DNA of 64,000 nucleotides from Okapia johnstoni (Eukaryota > Chordata > Mammalia > Artiodactyla > Giraffidae), in assembly GCA_024291935.2 (NCBI GenBank), contig CM044308.1, forward strand, positions 115,222,501 through 115,286,500. The letters are read 5' to 3'. The notes under the pieces are model-generated. The model did not search any database. It was not told the DNA's origin and saw nothing but the letters and a program-made list of their open reading frames with translations. Of the stretch, positions 23,501 through 34,199 are shown one piece after another. The first letter of the stretch is position 1. Each line of letters opens with the position of its first letter. A program made the translations under genes and the position numbers.

Positions 23501-23874
23501 AGGTCACCTGATCCTTTTTCTACAGCGGAGAGTGAGAGAAATGAGTTCCTTGTCTAGCAAGGCCCAGCTGGAAAGCAACTGCCTCCGTCCCCACCATGTT
23601 CCTCCCACTCCCACCCTTCCCTGCGCTGCCTTTCATTCCCTTTCCCCCAGCTCAGATCTGCCTCTCCCCTTGAAGCCTCTTCTTTTCCCAGAATCATGTT
23701 TTCCCTCAATTCACAGCCCACGTGCTTTCTCGTGTGTACAGAAAAAGACCTCCGAGTTGTTCTAATTACCGTCTCTCCCATTTAAACCTGTTCACTTGTT
23801 GGAGCCCCCACTGGTGTGTTTTGACCACTACAAACATAACAAGGCAGCTCAGTGTGGCCGAGTCATTCAGGGTA

Positions 23875-24095
23875 GCCCTGAATTTGAATCTGCAACCTAC
23901 TATGCCCCTTATTGCTCCATAACTTTGGGGAAGTTACTAAAACTTTCTAAACTTCAGTTTCCCCACCTCCCAAACGGTGAGGATTATAATGGCTCCCTCA
24001 TAGTATCTCTTGTGAAAATGAAATGAAATACAGCTTATTAAGTCTATGACATGATTTACACACTTAGCAACTGGTTCTTGATAAGTATTCAGAGA
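23875..24095 (+). repeat. MIR, forward
   Basis: Contains GGGGAAGTTACTAAAACTTT, CTTCAGTTTCCCCACCTCC and GGATTATAATGGCTCCCTCA, the central MIR sequence. Confidence 0.75.
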
Positions 24096-24181
24096 AGGTT
24101 CTTCCCATATTGGTGTTCCCTTCCAGGTGCTTGGGGAAACATTAAGAGCTCTTGAAAATGCCATTTTCTCCAGAACATTAC

Positions 24182-24414
24182 GTGTGTGTGTGTGCATGCT
24201 TAGCTTAAAAGTTGTGTCTGAGTCTTTGTGAACCCATGGACGGTAGCTCACCAGGCTTCTCTGTCCATGAAATTTTCCAGGCAAGAATACTAGAGTGGGT
24301 TGCCATTTCCTACTCCAAGGGATCTTCCCGACCCAGGGATCAAACCCGAGTCTTCTGCATCTCCTGCATTGGCAGGTGTATTCTTTACTACTGGACCACC
24401 TGGGAAGCCCTTTT
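24182..24414 (-). repeat. Bov-tA SINE with (TG)n tail and duplication
   Basis: A reverse monomer whose tail is (GT)n at 24182-24195. Flanks AGAACATTAC (24172-24181) and AGAACACTAC (24415-24424) differ at one base. Confidence 0.92.
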
Positions 24415-24689
24415 AGAACACTACATACCTGAAGATATCACCATGCCTACCAGAATATCGAAGTGAGAGAGATCCGGCCCGGTCAGCATCAAACATACGC
24501 CTCATTCTGTTCTGCTTCCTCTTCATGCCCTCAAGCTTCTGAAGACCTCTCAAGGTCTTCTGAAGTGGCTCTTGACCAAAGTTTTCCCAGATGGCTTAGG
24601 CCTTTGTGGGTAGGATGGGAGGATCAGGTGAGAATGGCCCTGATGGTGAATTTCATCACAGAGCACCTGGGCCTATACTTGACACTGTG

Positions 24690-24840
24690 TGGATATTATT
24701 AATCACAGTGAGAGAGTGGTACTCCCAAGCCCATTTTACAGATGAGAAGGCCTAGTACCCAGAGGAGAGCTGCCCTGCCCAAGGTCTCACAGCTATCAAG
24801 GGGCAGAGCTGGTAGTCAAACTCGGGAATGCCTGAAAGAT
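24690..24840 (-). repeat. MIR fragment
   Basis: Core CCCATTTTACAGATGAGAAG, then AAGGTCTCACAGCTATCAAG and AGAGCTGGTAGTCAAACTC. Confidence 0.8.
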
Positions 24841-26100
24841 ATATTTCCCAACCCCAATAAAAATGCTTTCGCAAGATCTCAATAGTGCAGAGCATCATGG
24901 TGCCAGCTTTGAATATGAAATATCTGAGTTACAGAATATCCTTCAAAAAGTAATGCCTCACAGATTCCTGGTAGATATAGCAATTCAACTTGATGGCTAA
25001 TTGAGTGTTGCTACATGGCTCTTGCTAAAGACCCTCTTTAATAGATAAGACTCATTTGCAATTAGCAGTCTGGTTTATATACAAACATCAGATAGTCCAG
25101 GATCCTTAAAAAGGCTTCAGTGGTGTTCAGCTGGTTAAGGATTTCCCTCCTCAATCAAATTTACAATGCCCACCCACTTAGCACTGTGGTATGTGTAGGG
25201 GTTTATGAGGAATGGGTTTAGATTGAGTCCATTTGGCCCAGATTTTCAGACTCTGCCTTAATTTTGTGTAATGATCTTTTTGATGCATGCAAAATATTAA
25301 GTGTAGGACTAAACACTGAAAACATTTCCAGACAAATTCATTTGCAAATAAAATAATCTAATTCCCTAATAGACAATGGGCCCAGAGTTTTGCTGTGGTA
25401 AATTTATTCACTTGTGAGTGAATAAATGAACACATGGATGAATTCACTTTCTTTGACACCGAAGCTGCTTCTCTGAGGTGCAAGAAAGGGGGGACCCTCT
25501 TCTAATCCTGGGAAACTTGGGGCCTTTCCAGAGCCTACAGCCCAAGGAAAGTGAGGTTACAAAGTGCAGGGCCCTGCCTCCAGCATCCTGCAAATAGTGA
25601 CAGGCGAGGTTAGCAAGCTGAGATCTATGATCAGCTTGAATGCTAATTTGCTGCTTAACATGTGCTGGATACAAGTTGCTGCCACCACCATTCCCTAATT
25701 TAAAAAAAGATGCATTTCTTTCTATTATACAGATGGCATTATTAATTATTATTTCAAACTTGGAGGGGCCTCAGTACACAACTTTTTTTCCTGGCAATTC
25801 ATCCCTCTAAAGAAAGCTTAAAAATCAATTATTATAAACCAAAGTGTTTTTCTGCTATTGGTTTATAAATAAACACTTCACACAACAACTATTCCCATTT
25901 AGTTACTTCAGTGTACACTTAGCAAATAATTTGTCGTGAAGGGTATTCCAGGCAGGGGTATTAAGCAAAGCTGGGCCTAAGTGTAGCTTATTGAGATTTT
26001 ATTTATAGTCACTCTATTTTTTTTCCTCTTCCCAGGTAAAAACTGCAAAGGCCAGTGCACACAGAGTGGACTTTAGGGGCTCAGCAGCCAGTTGATCTGA
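24840..26100. other. Repeat-poor interval
   Basis: No transposon signature was recognised apart from the weak duplicate block at 25.41-25.56 kb. Several TAAT-core homeodomain-type sites lie in 25.70-25.90 kb. No gene is visible. Confidence 0.4.
25412..25570 (+). repeat. Local diverged duplicate, copy A
   Basis: It shares order and wording with 27000-27165: GTGAGTGAATAAATGAACAC, CTGCTTCTCTGAGGTGCAAG, GGACCCTCTTCTAATCCTGG, GAGGAAAGTGA-type blocks. It is either an old local duplication about 1.6 kb apart or two members of an unassigned repeat. Confidence 0.55.
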
Positions 26101-26198
26101 GCTCTAGAATGGATCCAGCCTGTTGTGTGGCCATTGCTACTGCTGCTGCTGCCACATAACACCTCTGCGCTGTTTGCATTTGTGTTAAATCATTGTGG

Positions 26199-26419
26199 AG
26201 GCCTCCTCCCTATGGCGCTAGTGGTAAAGAACCTGCCTGCCAATGGAGGAGACATAAGAGATGCGGGTTTGATCCCTGAGTTGGGAAGATCCCCTGGAGG
26301 AGGGCATGGCAACCCACTCCAGTATTCTTGCCTGAAGAATCCCATGGACAGAGGAGCCTGGCGGACTACAGTCCATAGAGTTGCAGAGTCAAACACAACC
26401 CACAACCAAAGCGACTTAG
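26199..26419 (+). repeat. Bov-tA SINE
   Basis: It runs from TAGTGGTAAAGAACCTGCC through GAAGATCCCCTGGAGGAGGG to a diverged BovB-derived tail. Confidence 0.92.
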
Positions 26420-26999
26420 CATGCCCGCCTGTGTGTCAGCTTCCTCTGCTGCTGCAATTTGACACAAGCCTGACCAGGTCACAAATGCCTAGTTAATGGG
26501 ATAAAAATGAATTTGAATCTGGGATTCTGGCCATTAACCCCATGTCACCATCTGCCGGAGCAGGGGGTTGACAGGGCCAGGGCCTTGGAGGCTCTCTGCC
26601 CTTACAGGGTTATGGAGTTCAGATCAGGGACCCCACCTAGACCCAGCCATGTCCCGGGAGCTCTTCCTTTCTATCAGGCATGCCAAACTGGTGTCTGAAG
26701 TTTTGCTTTTGCATTTCCTTCAGCCTAGAGAGATTTCCCCCAGGCTGGCTTCTTCTCATAAATCACCTGCTGGGAGAACCCACGGCTGGCCTCCTGTCTC
26801 CACCCTCCACACCACTTACGATGCCATCACAAGCTCCCTTCTCTTCTCTGGGCTCATCATTGTCAGGAAATTCATCTCATCTCCTTGTGAATTATCTGTT
26901 GCATAGACCCACCCCCACCTCCAGTGCAGAGACCCTGTCTGGCTTGTTGGAAGCTGTACCCCAGCATGAAGGACCTGGGAAGGGCTTGTCAGTATGAGA

Positions 27000-27165
27000 A
27001 CTCGTGAGTAAATGAACACTGGGTGAATTCTATTATCTCTGATGCTGATGCTGCTCCTCTGAGATGCAAGAATGGGGACCCTCTTCTGACCTGGGAAGAA
27101 GGGAAACTGGGACCTGCTCTGAACCTTGTTCCTGAGGAAAGTGAAGGGCAGCTCCTGCCCCTCAA
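27000..27165 (+). repeat. Local diverged duplicate, copy B
   Basis: Partner of 25412-25570: TCGTGAGTAAATGAACACTG, CTGCTCCTCTGAGATGCAAG, GGACCCTCTTCTGACCTGGG and GAGGAAAGTGAAGGG occur in the same order and orientation. Confidence 0.55.
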
Positions 27166-27338
27166 GCCTGTTCACTGTGACCCTAGAACCCAGGGAAGAC
27201 CGTAGTGGAGCCAGAGCCCCTGCGTTCAGCAGGAAGCTATGCACCCAGAGAATCTCAGCTGGGGTTATTTGACCAGAAAATCCTAACTTCAAGGGCTGTT
27301 GAATAAGTTCTCCTTAACTTCATGGTCTACAAAAACAT

Positions 27339-27556
27339 GTACTAAGTCACTTCAATCATGTTTGACTCTTTGCAACCCTATGGGTGATAGCCCGCCAGGC
27401 TCCTTTGTCCATGAGGATTCTCCAAGAAAGAATACTGGAGTGGATTGCCATGCCCTCCTCCGAGGGATCTTCCAGATGCAAGGATCGAACTTGCATCCCT
27501 TATGTCTCCCGCATTGGCAGGGGGGTCCTTTACCACTAGCACCACCTGGGAAGGCC
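27339..27556 (-). repeat. Bov-tA SINE
   Basis: A reverse monomer from TACTAAGTCACTTCAATCAT to CACCACCTGGGAAGGCC. Confidence 0.92.
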
Positions 27557-27937
27557 ATAGAAATGTGGGTCCTGGTGAAAGTTGAGGTCAGGTATGAACT
27601 GCATGCTAGTTACCTACCCAGTTAAGAGGTTGTTCCATTTGACTTCTCCTGACTTTGCATGGACAACTGACCTTGACATTTCCCATACAAGTTTCTCTCC
27701 TCTTTCCTCATCAGATAGGATAATGATATCATGAAGAAATTACTACACAAGTGGTGTTTAATAACTGTTTGCCAGCATGAAATAAGGAAGACAATCACAC
27801 GGGGGTCTCCGAGCTCTTCCTTACCCTCAATCAATTTTTGGATAACCAAAAATTAGTTTCTAATGAGCCCCTCCCCCTCCTACAGAGTCAGTGGCTACTT
27901 TCTCTTATTTAGTTTGCTTTCCATGAGACACTTCTCA

Positions 27938-28146
27938 GGCTTCCCAGGTGACTTAGTGGTAAAGACCCTGCCTGGAATGCAGGAGACATGAGTTCAATCC
28001 CTGGGTCCGGAAGAGCCCATGGAGGAGGACATGGCAACTCCCTCCAGTATTCTTGCCTGAGAAAATCCCATGGACAGAGGAGCCTGGTGGGCTACACTCC
28101 ACGGGGTCACAAAGAGTTGGACTCAACTTAGCAACTAAACCACAAC
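27938..28146 (+). repeat. Bov-tA SINE
   Basis: It runs from GGCTTCCCAGGTGACTTAG to AACTTAGCAACTAAACCACA. A short GAGACAC match flanks it (27925-27931 and 28147-28153). Confidence 0.92.
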
Positions 28147-28243
28147 GAGACACACTGACCTGTGATTCCTTAGACACCTACAGCCCACCCCTCCAGGTAG
28201 GCTGAGGAAAACTCCCAGACAGTGCTCATTTTTATCCTATTTG

Positions 28244-28245
28244 AA

Positions 28246-28283
<38 letters not shown>
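28244..28283 (+). repeat. (CA)n microsatellite
   Basis: About 19 uninterrupted CA units directly upstream of an L1 3' fragment. It is a likely length-polymorphic marker. Confidence 0.95.
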
Positions 28284-28288
<5 letters not shown>

Positions 28289-28289
28289 G

Positions 28290-28397
28290 GGAAGAAGGTC
28301 CGAGAGGAAGGGGATATATGTATACATATAACTCGTTCACTTCATTGTACAGCAGAAACTAACACAACATTATACTCCAATAAAATTTTTTTAAATG
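28290..28397 (+). repeat. L1 3' UTR fragment
   Basis: Matches the end of ruminant L1: GGGGATATATGTATACATAT, CACTTCATTGTACAGCAGAA and ACTCCAATAAAATTTTTTT. Confidence 0.85.
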
Positions 28398-29479
28398 ACA
28401 CAAAAGTTCTCTCTCATATGAACGAAGCAGGCCTGGCTCACATCCACCCCGACGTATAGAAGCAGGTACCCAGGGCACGAAGGTCCTGATGCCTGCTTTG
28501 ATTTCATGTCATTTCCCTTATCGTTAGGGTGTGGAAGCCTGCTGCGCTCCCTCTCTCTTGTCCACCCTCTTTATGTTTTTTCTCCTCTAGGTCTGATTTA
28601 TTTCCTGTTTTTGTCTTTATTCATCCTCCTCTTTGAGTCTACCTCTGCTCCTCTTTCCCCTGGGAAGGAAGTCATAGAAAGAAACCATCGCTGTTTGTTT
28701 TTGCTCTGTCTCTCCATCCTGAGAGCCAACTGCTTCCCACATCAGGACAAAGAAGCAGAAAAAAACGCCCTGAAATCAACAAGCCACAGACAGGCTTTCA
28801 ACAAAAACTTTATTAACACTACTCTGGCCTTAAGTAAGCTGGCGAGCTTACAGAAGGCCAGCCAAAGAAACAGGGCCAAAGAAGCAGGTCCTGCTGCTGA
28901 GTGGAACTTCCTCTCCCCCTTGTGGTTACAACTGCTTCTGATCTTCAGGAACCAGTCATCGGCGGTAGTAGTATCTTATATACCGTGATCATTTTCTTAT
29001 TTCACAGCTTCTTAGGCTCATCAACCCACCTACCTTCTTAGATCAGCACCCAACCCCCTTCCACCCCGCTCCATCCATCTGCTCTTTTCAAAAGGGTTTC
29101 ACTGCGTGCATCTCGGTGCACTTCACTCAGGTACTTATTTGCATTTGATGACTTTTCTGTATCTCCTGTATTCATTTTCATTCCATTTATTTACTCTTTC
29201 ATAAAACAACATGAAATCAAAGCAATGAATTGGGAATAAGAAAGAGGTAGAGAGGATGGAAGGAAAGGGAGCAACACATTTATGTTTGTAATCACGTTCA
29301 TCTTTTTCCCTGCATCTACATGCGTCCCACTACAGATTCATTACACAGGTTTGAACGTGTCCAAGCCCGTGGGCAGCACTTCAAGGGAATAAACAGGAGG
29401 TAGAAAGCATAGCCCTGCTCCCAGGGAACTTTTCATCTCACAGGCGAGGCACTAGTAATGTCTTCTGTCTGTACTACGG

Positions 29480-29645
29480 TTGACGTGAAGCTCTTAGGCA
29501 GGCATTTTCCTATCTGATTCCTGTAAGCAGAATGGGCGCATTGTTTCCATGGTATAAAAGAAGAAACTGAGGCTCAGAGAGTTAAAGGATGCTGAGAAGA
29601 AAGGAGGAGGATCGGGATCAAAGCCCAGTCTGCTGGCACCAGATT
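29480..29645 (-). repeat. MIR fragment
   Basis: GGCATTTTCCTATCTGATTC, then AAGAAACTGAGGCTCAGAGA and GGATCAAAGCCCAGTCTGC. Confidence 0.75.
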
Positions 29646-30004
29646 TCACGGCCTTTCCACTCTGCTGTTATTCTAACCAAGCTCCCTCCCCTGACACTTC
29701 ACAGAGCTATGACACATGAAGCCATGTGGCAGTGGCATGTCGACTGGTCACGATAAGAATTGTTGGCTCTGGGGAAAATGAAAATCAGTGAAGGCTGGAG
29801 AGAAGCACCAAGAAAGATGAGCAGGAGATGGAGTCTGGAGAAAGATACAGGACTTGGCCAGAAGGCTACACTGGGGAGGTCCTTTCAGACCTTGTGTGTC
29901 CTTGTGTGTATCATCCAAAGGGCCACAGAGGAGCCACCAGAGAGGCTGAGTTTTCAAAAGCTTACTGTAGAAAGAGTAAGGGAGAGGTAATCATCTTTTC
30001 CCTT

Positions 30005-30525
30005 CATCTCTGTTTATACAAATATAAATGTACACTATACACAGCCACTAAAAGAAACAAAATAGAGCCTTTTGTAGACATATGGATGGACCTAGAGTCT
30101 GTCATGCAGAGTGAAGGATGTCAGAAAAATAAAAACCAATATGGTATATTAACCCATATATATGGAATCTAGAAAAATAATATAGATGACCTTAATTTCC
30201 AGGGCAGGAATACAGATGCAGATGTAGAGAATGGACATGTAGACACACAATGAGGGAAGGGGAGGGTAAGATGAATCAAGAGATCAGGACTGACATATAT
30301 ACCCTTCCATGTGTAAAACTGATAGCTAGTGGGAAGCTGCTGCATCGCACAGGAAGCTCAGTCCAGTGCTCTGTGATGACCTCGGGGGTGGGATGAGGGG
30401 AGTGTGAAGCGGTCCAAGAGCGAAGGAATATATGTGTGCATATAGCTGATTCACTTCATTGGGACAGCAGAAACTAGCACAACATTGTAAAGCAATTATA
30501 TTCCAATAAAAGTATTTTTAAATGT
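30005..30525 (+). repeat. L1 3' end fragment
   Basis: The terminal ORF2/3' UTR region of an L1: ACATATGGATGGACCTAGAG, TATATATGGAATCTAGAAAA, TAGTGGGAAGCTGCTGCATC, ATTCACTTCATTGGGACAGC, ending in CCAATAAAAGTATTTTTAAA. Confidence 0.88.
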
Positions 30526-30639
30526 ATACATACGTATATGCCTCCTTTTTCCATATCTGATTATGCCTTCAATTAGCAGGAATTTATTGCCTGCTAATTT
30601 GGTACAAGCACTCTGATAAAGCCTTGAGGGAGGATACCA

Positions 30640-31140
30640 ACAAGTAAGAGACATCTTTGCACTGTTGTTGGAGGAGGTAATTGACCAAATGTGACAGCAG
30701 TTGACCCTCGAGCTGGCCCCGGGCAATGAGAGGCTCCTTATCTCTCCACCATCCTTGGAATGTGTGTTTTGCCCACTGCTCCCACCATAGGAGCCGTTTT
30801 CAAGGACACGGGCATGAGACAGCAATGTGTTGCTGAGACCATCTGGATGGTGTACGTGACTGAGCCCAGTTAAGGCTTCTATACAAACTTCTAAGGTTCT
30901 GGTGGGCGGGTATAGAGATCTACTCATCTTGCTGCATCCAAGACAAGCCTCCTCTGTAAGTTCCTTTGCTTGTGAAACCGCCACCAACCAATCTGGAGGG
31001 GCTGCCTCTTCCCTTGGTCTCTCCCTGCCCTCTGAGTCCAGTTTGTAAATTAATGATTGTTCCTGAGGAGTGTCCAGGACAGGGGTCTGTGCACAAGGCA
31101 GAGAAAGCTCTGGACTGTGAGATACTGGAGCGTGTGGCAT
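30640..31140 (-). repeat. LTR-like interspersed repeat, copy 3
   Basis: Reverse complement of the family at 15.7 and 23.1 kb. On plus it reads GTAAGTTCCTTTGCTTGTGA, CCAACCAATCTGGAGGGGCT, CCTTGGTCTCTCCCTGCCCT. This copy is not interrupted and is the best one for defining the family. Confidence 0.6.
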
Positions 31141-31209
31141 TTAAATGTTCCACTAAGTTGTCTGTACAGATTGAATTTCCATGGAGGGAAGCTGACATTT
31201 CCATGTATT

Positions 31210-31330
31210 GGGAGCTAACATCTCATTTCGTCCTGTGAGGTTATTCTGCCCATTTTACAGACAAGGAGACTGAGGCTTAAAGGAGTGAAGTAAAATTGCT
31301 GTGGTCCCACTGCTAGTGGGGATGAGCTTC
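31210..31330 (-). repeat. MIR fragment
   Basis: CCCATTTTACAGACAAGGAG, then ACTGAGGCTTAAAGGAGTGA, the reverse MIR core. Confidence 0.75.
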
Positions 31331-31385
31331 CATGAGAGTCCAGGATCACTGAATCCTGCTGCTGCCCACGTGTCTTGTGAGGCCA

Positions 31386-31640
31386 TGGAGCACTGTGGTC
31401 TAGGGCTCAGGCACTGGTGAGAAACGGCTGTGAGATAAGTCCCAGATCCACTCCACACTAACTCTTTAATTTTTCTAAACCTTGGTTTGCTCATCTGTAA
31501 AAGGGGGATGAATCTGAGTACCTACTTCTTAAGGCAGATGGGAGGATCTGATGAGTTGAAATGTGTAAGCAAATGTGTAGTAAATGTCTAAGAAAAGCTG
31601 CCATTCTTAACACCATCACTAGTATTACTACTATTGTCAA
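31386..31640 (+). repeat. MIR, forward
   Basis: GCACTGTGGTCTAGGGCTCA, then TGCTCATCTGTAAAAGGGGG and AGTACCTACTTCTTAAGGCA: a nearly complete forward MIR beside a reverse fragment. Confidence 0.78.
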
Positions 31641-31915
31641 AAGGAGACCCTGGTGACATGGAGCCACACCCTGTGAACTTGTGATCTTTCTTTAATCCCC
31701 ATGCCACTCATCCTGTCCCCATGCCAAATGGAAAGTGTGCAGTGAGGAATCACTGTTTAAACATGAGATCAGACAAGCAGGGCAACATCAGTATGCATGA
31801 GCCAGGGTCCAGGTGGGTCCCGTGAACACGGAGAAAATTCTCAGAACTGGATTCAGGGCCATCTCCCCTGAGCTGGGTGGGGACACTCTGATAGGGTCAT
31901 TTATACCCTTTTGTG

Positions 31916-32132
31916 CAGTTTTCCTTGGTAGTTCAGCGGTAAAGAATCCTCTTGCAATGCAAGAGACATGAGTTCAATCCCTGGGTCAGGAAGATACCCT
32001 GGAGAAGGAAATGGCAAACCACTCCAGTATTCTTGCCTGGGAAATCCCACGCACAGAGGAGCCTGGTGGGCTACAGTCCACTGAGTTGCGAAGAGTCGGA
32101 CACAACTGAGCGACTAAACAACAATGCATTGC
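31916..32132 (+). repeat. Bov-tA SINE
   Basis: It runs from TTCCTTGGTAGTTCAGCGG to GACACAACTGAGCGACTAAA and ACAACA. Confidence 0.93.
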
Positions 32133-32324
32133 TTGCAGGTCTCCCCACCCTAAAAGTGCTGTGATTTTGAGCTTCTCCTCCTCTTTGAGAACATCACAGC
32201 ACAAGGACCTGCACTCTAAATCTTTGTCTACTTAAGCCCCAAAAGAGTCTCAGAAAGAATCTTCTTTTGCTTACAGAAGAAACAGGGATCAAATGCTCAC
32301 TCGGCTTCAACTGTTTTCACATCC

Positions 32325-32415
32325 ATTTTTATCTTGACAAACAGCAGCCCTGCAGGTATTATGATGCTTATCTGATGGCAGAGGCACCTGAGAAACATAG
32401 AAGTTAATTTATTTG
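32325..32415 (-). repeat. MIR-like fragment
   Basis: TATTATGATGCTTATCTGAT, then GGCAGAGGCACCTGAGAAAC and AAGTTAATTTATTTGCTCAT: a weak, diverged core. Confidence 0.45.
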
Positions 32416-32649
32416 CTCATGGTTTTGATAGAATCCTGAGCATTAAGAAATGGGGGGTGGGTGTATCTATGCCAGAATTTCTCTTAAAGGGTGTGAAACG
32501 CGGTTGGAGAAACAGAGAGGCTTGGGGGGATCTGTGTGTCTGAACAGGAAATGAAAGAAACATGGAAATTTATTGACTTCCTCATCTCTGAATAAAATAG
32601 CTAAATTCCTCTCAATGCTTTGTACTGATCAGTGTAAAATCCTGATATT

Positions 32650-32825
32650 TCTTCTAGTACTTACTTCTCTCTTATATTGTCTGCCTCCCAGCTAAAATAT
32701 GAGCTCCCAGAAGATAAGGATTAGGGACTGCCTAATTCATGCCAGTTTCCTAACACCAAATCCAGCTCCTAACATGATCAAGACTCAATTGATATTAGTT
32801 GAATGAATCAATGAAACTTAAACTA
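32650..32825 (+). repeat. L2 LINE 3' end
   Basis: GCTAAAATATGAGCTCCCAG, AGGATTAGGGACTGCC and a GTTGAATGAATCAATGA end, the typical L2 terminus. Confidence 0.7.
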
Positions 32826-33252
32826 CTGTGCTTCTTGATTTTCCAAAAGAGGCCCTGGTTCCTGGAATCTTCCATGTGAACAAAGGTATCCAACCAGAGG
32901 AGGGAGAATTTCTTTAAAAAGTAATAAAAGTCAAGTCCATAGTGTCTGACTCCCTTGTTATAACAGTTTCCCCTTCTCTGTCAAACAGCAGAATTGCCCT
33001 ATTAACTATAAGCTCTGTGGGTTACAGAACATGTCCTATTGTGCATTTGATCCTCAATAGCTAGTAGAAAGCATGATAGGCTAAAGAGGCTCAAAACTGT
33101 TTAGGAAAAAAAAAGCATGGCCTCAAAGAAACAGAGCTTCATAGTCACCCTTTTCTTCGAATATCCACTGATTTAAACTGCCATGTTCTAGGCTCTTAGG
33201 TACAATGTACACACAGCATCATGGTCCCTACCCGCCTCAAGCTCAGTCTACC

Positions 33253-33445
33253 TAGTTGTTGTTCAGTTGCTAAGTCATGTCCGACTCTTTGCAACGCCAT
33301 GGACCATCCGGCTTCCTTGTCCTTCACCATCTCCTGGAGTTTGCTCAGACTCATGTCTGTTGAGTCTGTGATGCCACCCAACCATCTGATCCTCTGTCAC
33401 CCCCTTCTCCTCCTGCTCTCAATCTTTCCCAGCATCAGGGTCTAT
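33253..33445 (-). repeat. BovB LINE, 3' end fragment
   Basis: GTTGTTCAGTTGCTAAGTCA to CTTTCCCAGCATCAGGGTCT is the reverse of the BovB 3' end; 5'-truncated. Confidence 0.9.
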
Positions 33446-34049
33446 CTAGTGCTTTTGCAAAAATGAGTTCCCAACAGTCACATATTCTCTGATGTTGTGA
33501 GATGGGCAGCAGGCCCTGAAAAAAAAGAAAAAAAGAACAGAGGGAAAAAGGCTTTGCAATTTCACTCCTTATGTCTCTTGCCAACAGAGACGAGAAACCA
33601 CTAGCAATTATGTTGAAGCCATTACTGGAAAGCCAATTTGCTTCTGGAGTTACAGTTGCACTCCAGGAACTTGACTTATACTCCAGAGAGGTCATTACTT
33701 GCTGGAGACATGTTATTGAGGGCAGTAGTGTCCTTGCCAGCCTGGGATGCCCTCAGTCAAGTGTGATTGCAGGAAATGGGGGTCAAAATAATTAACCTCA
33801 TGTGATTTTGGTAGGACTCATTGTAAAATCACCCAGATGCACTCAACTGTTTCTTCTAGCTAAATAATCTAAATGCATCCATTTTTCCCCAAAGGTTCTT
33901 TTCCCACATCCCTGTCTATTTTTTTTTCCTAGCTCTCAATCCATATACCTTTTGATTTGCTCTCTCTCTTTTATTCCTCCTGCCTTCCTCTCCTCTTATG
34001 GATTTTACTGGTGATAGTTTTGTTAGGGTTTTCAGCACCATTATTATCA

Positions 34050-34197
34050 CTGTGTGAGTGTGTGTTCAGTCGCTAAGTCATATCTGACTCTTTGCAACCC
34101 CATGGACTGTAGCCCTCCGGGCTCTGGACAGCCCTCCTCTGTCCTTGGGATTTCCCAGGCAAGTATACTGGAGTGGGTTGCCATTTCCTTCTCCACT
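34050..34197 (-). repeat. Bov-tA SINE, truncated
   Basis: The BovB-derived half reads TTCAGTCGCTAAGTCATATC to GGTTGCCATTTCCTTCTCC, with a GTGTGAGTGTGTG tail and no tRNA head. It abuts the 5' end of the BovB copy that follows. Confidence 0.88.
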
Positions 34198-34199
34198 CA

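Noticed and set aside
28506..28988. 160-codon plus-strand frame with a hydrophobic N-terminus
   Set aside because: The hydrophobic start comes from a T-rich tract (CTTTATGTTTTTTCTCC type). No start context, splice signals or homology that I recognise.
30496..31140. 214-codon minus-strand frame
   Set aside because: It runs through an L1 tail and an LTR-like repeat; the translation has no recognisable domain.
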